Below, piece by piece: positions 11,969-22,400 of a stretch of 64,000 nt of DNA; positions within the stretch are counted from its first letter, which is position 1; every line of letters begins with the position of its first letter. The translations under genes were made by a program, and so were the position numbers. Origin of the DNA: Corticium candelabrum (Eukaryota > Porifera > Homoscleromorpha > Homosclerophorida > Plakinidae); NCBI RefSeq assembly GCF_963422355.1, contig NC_085097.1, positions 4,474,737-4,538,736 on the forward strand, given 5' to 3'. The notes below the pieces were generated by a model. It ran no database searches, was not told the DNA's origin, and worked only from the letters and a program-made list of their open reading frames with translations.

Positions 11969-12688
11969 ATGAAGCTGGTCAGCGCAGTTGCGATCGTTTT
12001 TATCGTAAGCTCGAGCTGCAATGCTTCTCAAACGAATTCATCTTGCTGTTACGCCGACGTGATCCCTCTCAACTGTCATCACGCTCTCATACTTGGACAC
12101 ACAGTCACTGGAGTGTACGTGATCGATCCGCGCGATGGCTTGGGCTCGTTTCCGGTCTGGTGCGACATGAAAACAAACGGAGGAGGATGGACGGTCTTCC
12201 AGAGACGACGAGACGGATCAGTTAACTTCAATCGAGGCTGGGCCGACTACAGAGAAGGATTCGGAACACTAAATGGCGAGTTCTGGTTGGGACTGGATAA
12301 GATTCATCGTCTAGCCACGAGTCAGGTACTCCGTTTCGATCTCGTTGATTTTGACAATGAGAAGAGGCACGCAGAATACGACTCATTCACGGTTGGTCCA
12401 CTCGCGTCGACGTATCTTATGTACGTTGGAAAGTATAGCGGAAATGCAGGTGATTCATTTAGTCGTCATTCCGGATATGTCTTCGCGACAAAGGACAAAG
12501 ACTCTTCGCCAAATTGTCCTGCGCAGTACAAGGGTGCTTGGTGGTACGAAGTATGTCATGATTCCAATTTGAATGGTCTCTACCTAAAAGGACCGACCGA
12601 CCAGTGGGCTACAGGAGTTGTTTGGAAAACATGGAAGGGGCACGGGTACTCTTTGAAATTTACAGAACTCAAAATGAGGCCTCAGTAG
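11969..12688 (+). CDS. Secreted fibrinogen-domain lectin, copy A
   Basis: This single-exon gene of 239 codons starts at an ATG 8-9 bases after a GAGAGAAGAG leader that copy B shares. Residues 1-19 form a signal peptide (hydrophobic AVAIVFIVSSS). The rest is one fibrinogen C-terminal (FReD) domain, as in ficolins and tenascins. Visible marks are the start with GHTVTGVYVIDP, FPVWCDM, GGGWTVFQRR (71-80), LNGEFWLGLDKIH (101-113), the Ca2+ loop DKDSSPNC (176-183), the second cysteine in VCHDSNLNGLY (195-205), and the end YSLKFTELKMRP. Cysteine pairs 36-65 and 183-196 would match the family pattern; C26-C27 may link subunits. There is no collagen or coiled-coil region, so it is shorter than vertebrate ficolins. 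FReD proteins bind acetylated sugars or microbial surfaces, so recognition or agglutination outside the cell is inferred. Confidence 0.9.
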   Translation: MKLVSAVAIVFIVSSSCNASQTNSSCCYADVIPLNCHHALILGHTVTGVYVIDPRDGLGSFPVWCDMKTNGGGWTVFQRRRDGSVNFNRGWADYREGFGTLNGEFWLGLDKIHRLATSQVLRFDLVDFDNEKRHAEYDSFTVGPLASTYLMYVGKYSGNAGDSFSRHSGYVFATKDKDSSPNCPAQYKGAWWYEVCHDSNLNGLYLKGPTDQWATGVVWKTWKGHGYSLKFTELKMRPQ

Positions 12689-12980
12689 TAGACTTGATTT
12701 TGCGTTGTGTTAGCGAAGTGGATATTGCCTAAGAGTGGTATACACTGCATGCATGCGCGGGTGTGCATTAAGACAATGTGTTTGTGTGTAGCTGCGTGTG
12801 AAATGATTACTCAGTCTTCTGTCTGCGTTCTGGCGTCATGGTGTACAAAAAAAATCATTGTAATTGCACAAAACCGAGAAATTTGCAAATTATTTGCGCA
12901 ACTTCAACTCTACATACAAGTGAAAACGTACTATAGGTAGATTTTATAATTTATTATAGTTATAATTTATAATTTGTTAA

Positions 12981-13600
12981 TAACTAGTAATTGAAGCTGT
13001 GTTTACACCGTCGCTTCCACGGCCATGAGCTTTTAAATTCCTGAACACCACGTACAGTAGGGCTTGTTGTCGCAAAGAATTAAAAATATTCATGCTATTT
13101 TCTTTGTAGATGTGGTACCTGTAAAATGCATTTGAAACCATGCATAGCAAATGTCGTTTCGGATGACCACAAAATTCCTAGATAGCCTGTAGTCGTCGAA
13201 GTAGAGTCAGCGTATATGGGACACAAAATCTCTCTTGGTTATGTAATGTTAGGTTACCGTATATAAATCGTAAACCAAGAAAGTGATCAATTTCGGATTA
13301 GCAGTTGTAGGCAGGTGAGTTCTGTTGTATATTTTCGACAAGTCCTAATAATCGCAAACAAAAATTACACTGTTTGGGTAATAAAACTCTTCTAGGAAAT
13401 TTTCGCCGGTACGAATTGCAGTTTGTCCATTGTCTCTAATTGCCACGTACGACATAAAGGAATTAATTAATGTTTATGGATTGGGCCACTAAGGAGGCGT
13501 GGTACATTCCTCTAGCGTGACAGACATAGTCATATGGCTCAAAGCAAAATAAAAAATATAACTAGTAATTGAAGCTGTGTTTACACCCTCGCTTCCACAG
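12981..13600 (+). repeat. Direct repeats of a dispersed motif bounding a 0.58-kb segment
   Basis: ATTGAAGCTGTGTTTACACC followed by an SGTCGCTTCCAC-like stretch occurs at 12981-13020 and again at 13561-13600 in the same orientation, each followed by a GAACACCA-CAC stretch. The same arrangement exists in copy B (about 41135 and 41714). The spacing resembles a small element with terminal direct repeats, but no TG...CA ends were identified. Confidence 0.45.
13250..13320 (+). promoter_or_regulatory. Candidate promoter and leader exon, copy 1 of 3
   Basis: ACCGTATATAAATCGTAAA is followed about 45 bp later by CAGTTGTAGGCAG and then GTGAGTTCT, a good 5' splice site. The same arrangement is conserved near 15690-15760 and 41410-41480, while flanking DNA differs more. 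It looks like a core promoter plus non-coding first exon on the plus strand, but no downstream coding exon could be tied to it. Confidence 0.35.
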
Positions 13601-13693
13601 CTAGGAGTCTGAACACCATGCACGTATGATCTACGTCCGACGTATGTCGGTACAGGACGGGTCGGACGAACAGATCCGATCGGCGTGCCGACG

Positions 13694-13799
13694 TAGTCTC
13701 GCGTAGCCAGAATCTCTCCGCCATCACACTTCTGGCGAGATGCGGGATAGGGATAAGCCGAAAGTATGATGGTGGAGAGAGTTTGGCTAAGCGAGACTA
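13694..13799. mobile_element. 106-bp MITE, copy A
   Basis: It begins TAGTCTCGCGTAGCCAGAAT and ends with the near reverse complement (TTTGGCTAAGCGAGACTA). The inverted repeats run about 37 bp and leave a loop of about 30 bp. TAG at both ends suggests a TA or TAG target duplication. Its homologue is at 41853-41958. The terminal motif recurs elsewhere in the window. Confidence 0.6.
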
Positions 13800-13874
13800 G
13801 TGCTGACAATGCTGGACGAATGCGATATCGACTGGCTGGCGTGTTTGCTTGCACTCGATTCGCCAGCTATATTC

Positions 13875-15181
13875 AAGGATGTTTTATCGGACACTCCTCA
13901 ATATCGGACACTGGCGTACGTAAACAAGACTAAGATTTCTTGTATGTAAGGCATGAGTGTAGAGAGTAGTCACACGGTAACACAGCGTGCTAGATTCGGC
14001 TTGATCACTTGGCTTATTGCTGTCCACGGTGACAAAATAGAACGTCCGCTCTTTTTCCCGTATATTGGACACGCCTATCAAATATCGGACAGCCGTCGGT
14101 TTCTCCTTTCGACGGTACCACAGTTCACTGAATGCTCCTTGAAATAATAGGTACATGTCTCTTCTACTCGCAGTAATAACAGCAGATCGGCAGCTTTGCA
14201 CGTTGCTCTTCAGGAAGCTCAAGAAAAGGGGCGGATCTTGTTCTCTAGTATCGGACATTCGACTTTGCTTGATGCGAGAGAAAATAGGCGAGAAACGCGA
14301 TGAATTGTGCTACTACTGACTGCAGACGTTTTTTAAATGCTCGACGAGCATCAAGAGCCTTTGACTCGTCTCTGTATCGAAAGAATTAGCCACATAGGGC
14401 CGTCCACAAACAAATGAATGAATCTACAGGTGCTAAACTAATAATGTTGAGAGCCCTCCTATATCTAGCACGTCCTGAACATCGCCATCGTTCGCGAACA
14501 AATGAATCTAGAGACGGCGGCAGTAGATAGCCTCGCGCAGCCAGACCTTACCGTCGCGTCATACACACGTCGCCTTGACATCTAGAACACTGCTTTTTGC
14601 GATCGTAGTTGTCTATTCCTCGTCTATATTACTATACATGCATCACAGGAGTCATTTTAAGATCTACTTTTTTCTCAAAATACTTCTTTGTTTGATGCGA
14701 AGACGAGTCAAAGACAAGTAGACAACTGCAGTCAACACTAACACAATTCTTCACGGTTCTCGCCTATATTGCACTCGCATCAAGCAAATCGGGTGTCCGA
14801 TATTAGAGAACTAAACCCGCCCCTCTTCTTGAGCTTTCTGAAGAGTAATGTGCAAAGCTGCCGATCTGTTGTTATCACTGCGAGTAGAAGAGACATCTAC
14901 CTATTATTTCAAGGTGCAGACAGTGAACTGTGTACCGTCGAAAGCAAAAACCGGCGGCTGCTCGATATTTGATGGGCGTGTTCGGTATACGGGAAAAGCA
15001 GCGGCAGTTCTATTTTGTCACCGTGAACAGCACCATCCCAGGTGATCAAGCTGAATCTAGCACGTCGTGTTACTGTTTGATTACTCTCTACATTAATGCC
15101 TTAGATACATGAAATCTTCGTCTGGTTTCCGTACGCCAGTGTCCGATATCGAGGAGTGTCTGATAATTGATATTAGACTCT
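13875..15181. mobile_element. Long foldback element with TATCGGACA boxes, copy A (complete)
   Basis: The left arm (about 13875-14390) and right arm (about 14690-15181) are imperfect reverse complements of about 500 bp around an unrelated centre. Both arms carry repeated TATCGGACA or TATTGGACA boxes near their ends and inside (about 13888, 13905, 14065, 14090, 14250; inverted on the right near 14800, 14965 and 15150). Such subterminal boxes are typical of transposase-binding sites in non-autonomous DNA transposons. Both arms remain open on the outward-reading strand for about 60-125 codons, with no known domain. Confidence 0.7.
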
Positions 15182-15489
15182 ATCCCCTCTCGGGGATTCT
15201 ACTCGGGTGAACTTCTCCGTCGCGGAAGTTGCTTCATTCTCTAGACAGAAAGTAGAGTCGGTTGCAAGAGCAACCGTGGAATTCCACGCAGCCGAACGGA
15301 TGGACAGATCGAAGCGCCGACGGTGCAGGGCGGGTTCGATTTCCACTGCCTACCGCGTGCGCTCGGTCTTGCATGGCCGCGGACCCCTCTCGAAGACTGG
15401 AGTGTGGTGGATGCACGCAAGTTTGCGTCATGCTCTAAACAGAAAGCAAAGTCGGCTGACGCCTCCACAAGAGCTACCGCAGAATTTCT

Positions 15490-15970
15490 GGGAGTGTAGG
15501 CTAGTTACTAATTGTCGCGAAGAATTGCTAATATACACTCTAGTTTCTTTCTGGAAGTGCTACCTGTAACATTGAAAATTCTACTTAGCGACTGTCGTTT
15601 CGCGTGACCACAAAGTCTGTAATAGTCGGCAGTCGCAACTATAGTCATCATATACAGGATATAGAATCTCTCGTGGTTAGGTAATGTTAGATTCCTTTAT
15701 AAATATCGTAAAACCGAGAAAGCGATCGATTTCGGGTCAGCAGTTGCACACAGGTGAATTCTGTTGCTTATTTCCGACAGGGCCTAACAATCGCAAACAT
15801 AAATTTCTCCGTTCTAGTAAAAAGACTAACTCATGAATGTTTCGCACCTACAATTGGCTGTTCGTCCATTGTCTCTGGTTGCCACGTACGACATAAAGAA
15901 ATTAAGGCTTCGTGATTGGGCTACACTAAAGAGGCGTGGTACATTCCTGTAGGGTGACAAACATAAAAAC
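15490..15970 (+). repeat. Third copy of the promoter-like module
   Basis: This stretch aligns with about 13050-13530 and 41215-41690. It includes the TTGTCGCGAAGAATT start, the TATA-like TTTATAAATATCGTAAA near 15695, the GTGAATTCTGTTG stretch and the GAGGCGTGGTACATTCCT end. Here the splice-donor-like GTGAGT has become GTGAAT. The 300 bp before it (15182-15489) has a short open frame with no known domain. Confidence 0.6.
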
Positions 15971-17502
15971 ATAGTTCCAGACCGGAAATCGGTTCAGCCC
16001 TAAACGTTTAGAGTACGCTACTCACCAAGTCTCGTGTCTTTTACAATGTCCTTTTCTTATAGCTCATAGCTGAATTATACATGTATACTTATTCGGGAGG
16101 TGAGTAAACTTTACTAATGTTTTCTATCCTTAATTTACACATGTATATACACATTACACAGTATATACACATGTAGATATATTTATGCTCTAGTTTTATA
16201 CGGGCCTCTAGAAAATTACATAACCGGCTTGTACGACAAGCCAGTCAATTAGATTCATGTCTAGAAACTTGTTCACTCATTGGTTACAGAGATATGACTT
16301 CAAAACAAAAGATATACGATGAAACAGTCGAATAGGTATTTACATTTAAGTTGCATAGCAGAAATACTGACCAACGCATTCTTTGTCTTATCGTTACCCT
16401 CGCTATTGCATTTAAATTTCCAAATAATTCTTGTCCATAAACACATTTTACTTTTATAAATTATGGTAGATGTAATTTACAAGTAGAAAAGAAACCCCAC
16501 AGACGCGCGCCCTCTGGTCTGGAGCTCAAGGGTAAAAGTATGCACATGCTTCAATATCTAGAAGAGAACGTTTAGTTCAAGCCTTAGTAGTCTTCTTGTT
16601 CATTAAACTTCTCGCTCATGTTCTCATCTAAAGATATGTTCTTCGATGTAGAATACGCGCGCCTTCTAAAGATTCAATGATATCTAGATGTGTTTCAGGT
16701 ATACGCTGGACCTGAAAATGTCAGTAAAACTGCACGTGAAGAAAAGAAGAGCCTTTTAGCCTCAGACCACACTTATAAGGGATTATATAACTTAAATTAA
16801 TGAATTTTTTTATTTCATAGCAGAATCGAATGACGTGGTAAAATCTAAGTTTATTGATTTGGTCACGAGTTACGCTGTGTCGAGCTGGTGTGTCGTACGT
16901 CACCTGACCTGCCTGCACTACGGCAATGAACAAGCACTATGGTGCTAAACCCTCGGCTTCTAGTTTACGAACGTATTAGGTGTGTATAAGGATGCAAATA
17001 CGTCATGACTAGAAGGGCACGTGGACGTCACTCGACACCACGACTCGAGTAGACAGACTATGTCTACCTAAACAGCTTGAGTTGTGTTGTTCGACATAGC
17101 AGCACTAGAGTATAAGTTTATCTCTAATCATCTGTACGTCTTTGCAACATATAGATAATTGACAGCATCGGCTCTTATGACAATGAGCTCAGGCATGGCG
17201 AGTCTGTGAGTCTCTGGTCTGCGGACGATGTGACTATAGCGCTCGGGTAATTATTCTAGCAAGGTCACACCTTGACATTATGGTACGGGCACAAGAAGGT
17301 ACTCTATAGCTCTACCCTTAGATTATTATTAAGTATCCGGAGGGGCTAGCAAATTTGCCGGAGGGTTATAACTTTAAAATTCAATGAATTTAAGGAGCCA
17401 CTAAGCATTTGGTTTCCTTTTTGTTGAGGGGTCATAATATTTTAGGTATGCTTATCTGTATAGGTATTCTATAGAAATTTGTGCAAGAACAGTGTATATA
17501 TG
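15971..17502. other. No recognisable feature
   Basis: Mostly AT-rich single-copy sequence without a supported gene. A pure AT run follows at 17503-17537. Confidence 0.4.
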
Positions 17503-17503
17503 C

Positions 17504-17539
<36 letters not shown>

Positions 17540-17758
17540 GCTTTGCACACTTGCATTGTTGAAGGTGGCAATTGCTGTTTTACTTGTTCTGTCAGCAGGT
17601 TGAATAGAAAGTACCACCTTTAGAAATCATACCTAGGCCACACTTGAGCCCTGAAACAGACTAACGTTATATTGTACATACCTATATCATAATACACTAC
17701 ATGTATATGCACATATAAGGGGTGGTCTAAAGTAAATTAACCAACGAACAGTTTGGAA

Positions 17759-17915
17759 AGAAGTTTTCAGCAGGCATTTTGCGGCGTCATCTAAATGAAG
17801 GTATCTGACAGAAAGTGGCGTCAGAAATTTTTAGCAGGCATATTTGGGGTCATCTATTAAGCTAACCGAGAAACAGTGGGTCAGAAGTTTTAAGCAGACA
17901 TATTTTGCAGTGCTC
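17759..17915. repeat. Three-copy imperfect minisatellite, about 60-bp unit
   Basis: Three successive units start AAGTTTTCAGCAGGCATTTT, AATTTTTAGCAGGCATATTT and AGTTTTAAGCAGACATATTT. The remaining 17916-18380 shows nothing recognisable. Confidence 0.6.
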
Positions 17916-18380
17916 ACGTACCAAACTATGCGGACCTCGGCAAATTTTGCCAGCCCCTTGATAATTAATAACTACCCTCCCCTTATGTCTTTGACAAAAG
18001 TGGCAGATCTAAGAATTTGCGTTAGAGACAGAGCGCAAAAATCCATGATTATGAGGAGGTCGGGCTTTTACCTATACTCGTAGCTATTATATATACGTTG
18101 CCAACAGATAACCCTTTAGGTTGGTCAGGTATGTTGCAACAGCATTTTTCCTTTTGGTAACGGGCGTTAGAATGGAGCTCTGCGTGCTTTGTAATGCAAA
18201 AAGTTCCAAGAAATTATAGTAAATTTCTGTACTTTGACTTTATATAATTATTTTTAGATTCATTACGTTGGACATCACTAAAACTAAATCATACGGACAT
18301 TCCAACTACTTTGTTGTTCAGAAAGACATTTGAACGTTTCTTTACTTTCTATTGGTGCTACTAGTTTGTTGCTAGTCTTC

Positions 18381-18755
18381 TCATATTTCAGCATTGCTCT
18401 GGTCGCAGAGACCATCCGTCAGCGAGCAATGCCACAGCTTCCTCACTTTCTTGTAGGCAGAAAAGTATAGCAGGAAAACAGCGATTACTTTTGGCCATGT
18501 GTAAAGAACAGTCAAACCAAGGTTGATGTATATATACTGACGATAAGATATTGGACAGTTGCTCTCATCTTCTCTGTTAAGAACAAGACAGGCAACATAA
18601 TTTTGAAAACTCGACTCGATCTTGTTGGATTCTCGAAGATTCAATCGCATTTTAACAGATGCCAGCATCGAGAAGAGGGCGACGCCAATATAGACAAATA
18701 TCAGACGGATTTGCAGAAATTCCAATGATTCAATAAATTCTCGGTTGTTGATGGT
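18381..18755 (-). CDS. Partial multi-pass membrane protein exon
   Basis: An open frame entering from about 18749 and ending at 18381 encodes at least two hydrophobic helices: IRLIFVYIGVALFSMLASV and, later, a stretch around LGLTVLYTWPKVIAVFLLYF. Between them lies a loop with two cysteines (VACLVL, SNCPI), and a short polar tail follows (SAYKKVRKLW). The layout resembles the last loop, last helix and tail of a seven-helix receptor, but I cannot name the family. There is no start codon of its own in a good context. On its upstream side it is joined directly to a truncated Mx first exon, so the visible piece is an exon cut by rearrangement or a pseudogene end. Confidence 0.45.
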   Translation of the reverse strand, partial: TINNREFIESLEFLQIRLIFVYIGVALFSMLASVKMRLNLRESNKIESSFQNYVACLVLNREDESNCPISYRQYIYINLGLTVLYTWPKVIAVFLLYFSAYKKVRKLWHCSLTDGLCDQSNAEI

Positions 18756-18924
18756 CGACGCCGCTGTTTCTCAGGGAGTCGACTAGATCGATGAACGGCA
18801 GCACTTTTCGATCATACTCGGCAGACAGAGCCGACATCTGGCGACCAGGAGGATTACTCGACACAGCTGCATCCAGTCTACTTGCTCGTAGTTGGAAAGG
18901 AGATCGTTGCTTTTCAGAGCTCAT
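18756..18924 (-). pseudogene. Truncated first exon of an Mx-like GTPase
   Basis: The ATG at 18924 opens a frame matching the first 56 residues of the intact Mx-like protein with few changes (for example RASRLDA, LSAEYDR, FIDLVDSLRNSG). It then breaks off after SGVD, before the GTP-binding motif, and reads about 8 unrelated codons to a stop. The upstream region to 19753 is also duplicated, so promoter and leader were copied with it. It cannot make a GTPase. Confidence 0.8.
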
Positions 18925-19753
18925 CTAGCAAGTCTACTCACTAAACATTCAATTATGCGGTCATGGGCAAACACTACTTTGTCGCCTCTAACTAAATAGA
19001 GAAAGAGTCGGAAAATAGCGCTCGCACGTGAGGTTCTGTCTATCTTGATTATCAAGGATTTATACAGGCGTTCTTCTGCTCTAGGTATTTGCCCCAGGAT
19101 TTGAACTACAATTACATCACTAAAGAAAAGTCGATAGCATTATTTAGTACTGCAATAAATGACATGCTAGAGTCACACAATATGAGTACACAACGTCACT
19201 GTTTGCATGGTCATCTCCGGAGTAATAAATTTGCTTATCAATGTAACGCAATTTTAGTTTTCTGCATCCATTAGCGCACACATCAATAAAAATCATTTAC
19301 TCTATTGACCGTCATCGTAATTGGCTCCTTTTTGATCGCTATAAGATGCTTCAAGTTCTCTCTGTCAAACGATTTCTAAGTCTTGTTTTATATCTGAGGA
19401 CATGGTGATAAACTCAATTAATATCGGTACAAAAAGAATAGGCGTGGCAGTACCATTTTAATTAACATTTTCTTACCAATATAAAATTTCTGTGTAAAAC
19501 TCTGACTATTGATAATGCTTTGAACTGACAAAGGGATAAACCTCTGATTGCATTCATAGACCTTTCTAATTTTTGAGTTGTTTTTGAGTGCATTTTACTC
19601 AGCTTGCAAGCCTTAAATTAGCTACAAATAATGGTTGAATAGCGTTGGTGTATTCACAAGGATTTGAGAAAGTTCTAGGAAGCTATATTTTTATTTTGAG
19701 AGTTTCTGCAAAAATTTACTGTTATAACATATATTCAGCGTTGTCCGGAGCTC
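18756..19753. repeat. Segmental duplication of Mx 5' region (paired with 31686-32717)
   Basis: The Mx first-exon start and about 830 bp upstream are shared. Landmarks are GAGGTTCTGTNTATCTNGAT, the GGCGTGGCNGTACCATTTTAATTAA stretch and a terminal CAGCGTTGTCCGGAGCT. The two copies diverge on both sides. An inverted relation follows: 19825-19945 matches 32790-32925 in reverse orientation. Confidence 0.8.
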
Positions 19754-20284
19754 TAGACAGCACAAACAGTGTTGCCAATAGAAAAAAACAGAACGGTTTA
19801 CACGCCTGTAACAGTTGAATTCTACAATTTTAGTTTTTAAAAATAAACATTTAGAAAGTGATTTCTACCTTTATACATATACTTGTCTATTAATAAAGCG
19901 AATTTGAAGTCAAATTGGCGTCAATTCGTCTACAACTTGCTTGACTATGTGAGCTTATTTACTAACAAATTTGAAGTCCAACTTAAATGTACGTTTGTAA
20001 ATTGCGTTTAGTTACAAAACAGACTATAGTTACATAGTACACAAACAACGATGCGTGTCTTTGCAAAGTTTCTAAACGTCAACAAAAGTCCTTAACCTGT
20101 ACGGATCACGTGACGTATCTCATTACAGACTAGGTCTTTCTCAACAAAACCCTCCATGCAGTCAAACCTGTTTCAAGAGTTCGACTATAACTTAAACGTT
20201 TGTATACAAATGAGTGTGTTAACAATTTCAGATGCACAAAGTTTTTGAAATATTTTGGTATGTAAAGCAGATGTTGAATATTAC
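19754..20284. other. Mostly unassigned; part repeated at 36850-37002
   Basis: About 20040-20190 aligns with 36850-37002, including ACGGATCACGTGAC and TTTCTCAACAAAACCCT. The copy here lacks the MITE inserted at 37003 and so is its empty site. No gene assigned. Confidence 0.5.
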
Positions 20285-20511
20285 CTTGTTTTATAGTGCC
20301 CTCTTGTTCGTCTCTGATATAGGTACAATAAGGAGCATCTAGAGAAAGAAGATGGAGCGTCTCTCTACACATTTGTTGGGTGATATCGTTGTGATGGTAA
20401 GATGCGGAGCTGCTTTTTACGAAGTGCCATGTATGGTACGTTTGAGTTAACATCATGTCAAGAAGACGGCGACCGGAGAAAGCTACGAAAAAGTTGACCA
20501 ACGCTATGACC
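20285..20511 (-). CDS. Conserved exon of unknown membrane-associated protein, copy 1
   Basis: A TTGTTGTCAG acceptor precedes an exon beginning VIALVNFFVAFSGRRLLD, a possible membrane helix with a basic end. It continues through SSSASYHHNDIT and CRETLHLLSLDAP to a possible donor (CAAG/GTAATA). The homologous exon at about 61313-61533 has the same acceptor and a frame kept open by mostly conservative changes, which supports coding function. I do not recognise the family. Confidence 0.4.
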
Positions 20512-21086
20512 TGACAACAAGAAGAAAGCCGTGTCATAGAAAATTTGACGTCCCTGTTTGTTGTATCCTGGAGGCGTATTCAGTATGGAATTTGTTATCC
20601 TCGAGTCATACTCTCTGCGGTCTCCGGCACCCTTCTTTGTATCTCTTTGGGAATTTGTTGTCCCATACCTATTATGTCGGTAAATTTTCAATCAACTAAC
20701 GAACTACCGGTGCACTTTCAAAAAGTATTGTGCGACGATGAAAGATCATTTGCCACCATGCAACAGCTAGACTGCACAAACCGACGAGCTGATGTCATTG
20801 CTTACATTACCAAACACAGATTAGCCCATGCCACAAGTTATTGTTCAAGACTAGCCGTCTATCTGTGTACATCTCGATTGTCTCTTACCATTTTCAACTA
20901 TTTCTACTATTTTAAGATTAAATTAGAAGTGTTGCAGAAACCGAGAGAAGCATATTACAGGGTCTGAACTGTAGCAAATCTAGTTTAAAGAAATGCATGA
21001 TGTCTGCCGGCTGTGCGTGCGTAGACTGTATGCGGATCTCTGCGTCACCATTTAGGTTAAGCGGTGTTTGGTATTTAAAAAGACAT

Positions 21087-21435
21087 CATCATGTGGTGTA
21101 TTTGCTAATGCATTTGCTGTACATTTACCTCCAAGAGATGATGTAACAAGCCTGAAATTCGACCAATCACGAATGAGAGAAATCTGTACAAAGGCTTGCA
21201 ACAGAAGAAAATGAAAGTGTTTCCAAATTGAGTTTAAACGACTGTTAGACGAACTCCTAGACTTCGCCGTACCTACATAGAAATTTGCCACAACTGCATG
21301 TTGATGCTTGAAGAGTGCGATGATACCGTGCAATGTCAAAGTTGTGAGGACTGATTTCACGTTGACATCTATCACAACGAAATGACAAATGGAGCTGTAA
21401 CAACGGTTGGTAAGAACGCTTTGCCTATACTTTAT
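21087..21435 (+). pseudogene. Ulp1-like protease / zinc-binding fragment, decayed copy
   Basis: This is the homologue of 62093-62470. SSCGVFANAF, KFDQSRMRE and the CHNCMLMLEECDD-like block are recognisable on the plus strand, but a frame change near 21190 and further changes break the frame. Confidence 0.6.
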
Positions 21436-21619
21436 ACGATATAGAGTAACTTGCTAACCAAGTTCACTAAAATAGCCGTTTTCAGTCGCAAATTTAATTA
21501 GAAGAGTAACACGCGATTTGTAACAAATTAGTTTGTCAGAAATTTAAAACAAAACCGCAGTCTATAAATTAGGATTACAATGTCAAATTCTTAGTTACGC
21601 AAAATTGTCACGATATGCT

Positions 21620-21935
21620 GCTAAAAGATGGCATAATGTCAAGGAAATATGGCTCGTGCAATGCCGAATTCTCTAGGAAATAATCTTCGGGAATGTAAAA
21701 TTCGCAAAGAAATACGACTCGGGGTGCCAAATTCTCTAGAAAATACGGCTCGGTATGCAAGATTATCAAGAAAATACGGCATGGAATGCCAAATTTCCTA
21801 GAAAATACTGCTCGGGGATACCAAATTTCCAGGGATGCCAAATTCCCTAACATATACTGTTCGGGGATACGGAAAGTTCTGAAGGGATACTAAATTTCCT
21901 AGAGAATATGGATCGGGGATGGCAAATTTCCGGAG
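21620..21935. repeat. Minisatellite, about 33-bp unit, copy 1
   Basis: About nine degenerate units resemble TAGAAAATACGGCTCGGG-GATGCCAAATTTC. The paralogous array is at 62660-62930. The open frame across it on the minus strand repeats EPYFLEN-like blocks and is a by-product of the array. Confidence 0.75.
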
Positions 21936-22289
21936 ATAAAAATTCTCTATTACACGGAGTCTACTCCCCAAGGTCAGCTTTTAGAAGGACATGCGGATTT
22001 ACGACTTTTGTGTCTAGCTGCTGCACAGTAACTGATGTGAATGTTACTGTCAACGTCTACGTCTCGTTTTGCAAGCGCGTCTTGCAGCTATAGTGTCAAA
22101 GCTGTCGTACTATAGTGCTAACTCAAAGTTATAATATTAGGATAGTGACTCCGCCCTCTTATTTCATAACAATATTACCCCTTAACGATATTACCCCATG
22201 CTCTTAACGATATCACCCCACCCATGCCCATACGAACGCTCCATCTGCTCTCCTGGTACTACCCTTTGTAGCTAACACGTTCTGCTTAC

Positions 22290-22400
22290 CTCGACCCGTG
22301 TCTTGTTGTTCCCATTTGTACAGCAACATTGCTGAGTAAGAAGGAAGTGAGATTGTGGCTAATACGAGACAGAGAGGTCAAGGATGCATGTCTGGTCGTA
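22290..22400 (-). pseudogene. Transmembrane exon, copy 1 (stop-containing)
   Basis: In the frame of the 63254-63554 exon this reads LCLVLATISLPSYSAMLLYKWEQ and ends at a GTAAGC donor at the same place. A TGA replaces the glycine codon just before the helix. Other members are at 43107-43230, 56814-57012 and 63254-63554. Confidence 0.5.

Larger units (their letters stand above)
10107..14985. repeat. Segmental duplication, copy A (paired with 37588-43105)
   Basis: From AGTAAGACTTGTGTACATA onward this region aligns with 37588-43105. It includes the first foldback, the lectin gene with its promoter, a promoter-like module, a MITE and part of a second foldback. Copy B is longer because it holds a 0.57-kb insertion and an expanded TG tract. 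Identity by eye is high, about 85-90 percent in many stretches. Confidence 0.9.

Noticed and set aside
15300..15390. GGGCGGGTTCGATTTCCACT, resembling a Pol III B box of a tRNA or SINE
   Set aside because: No matching A box at the right distance and no cloverleaf could be drawn; not repeated elsewhere in the window.
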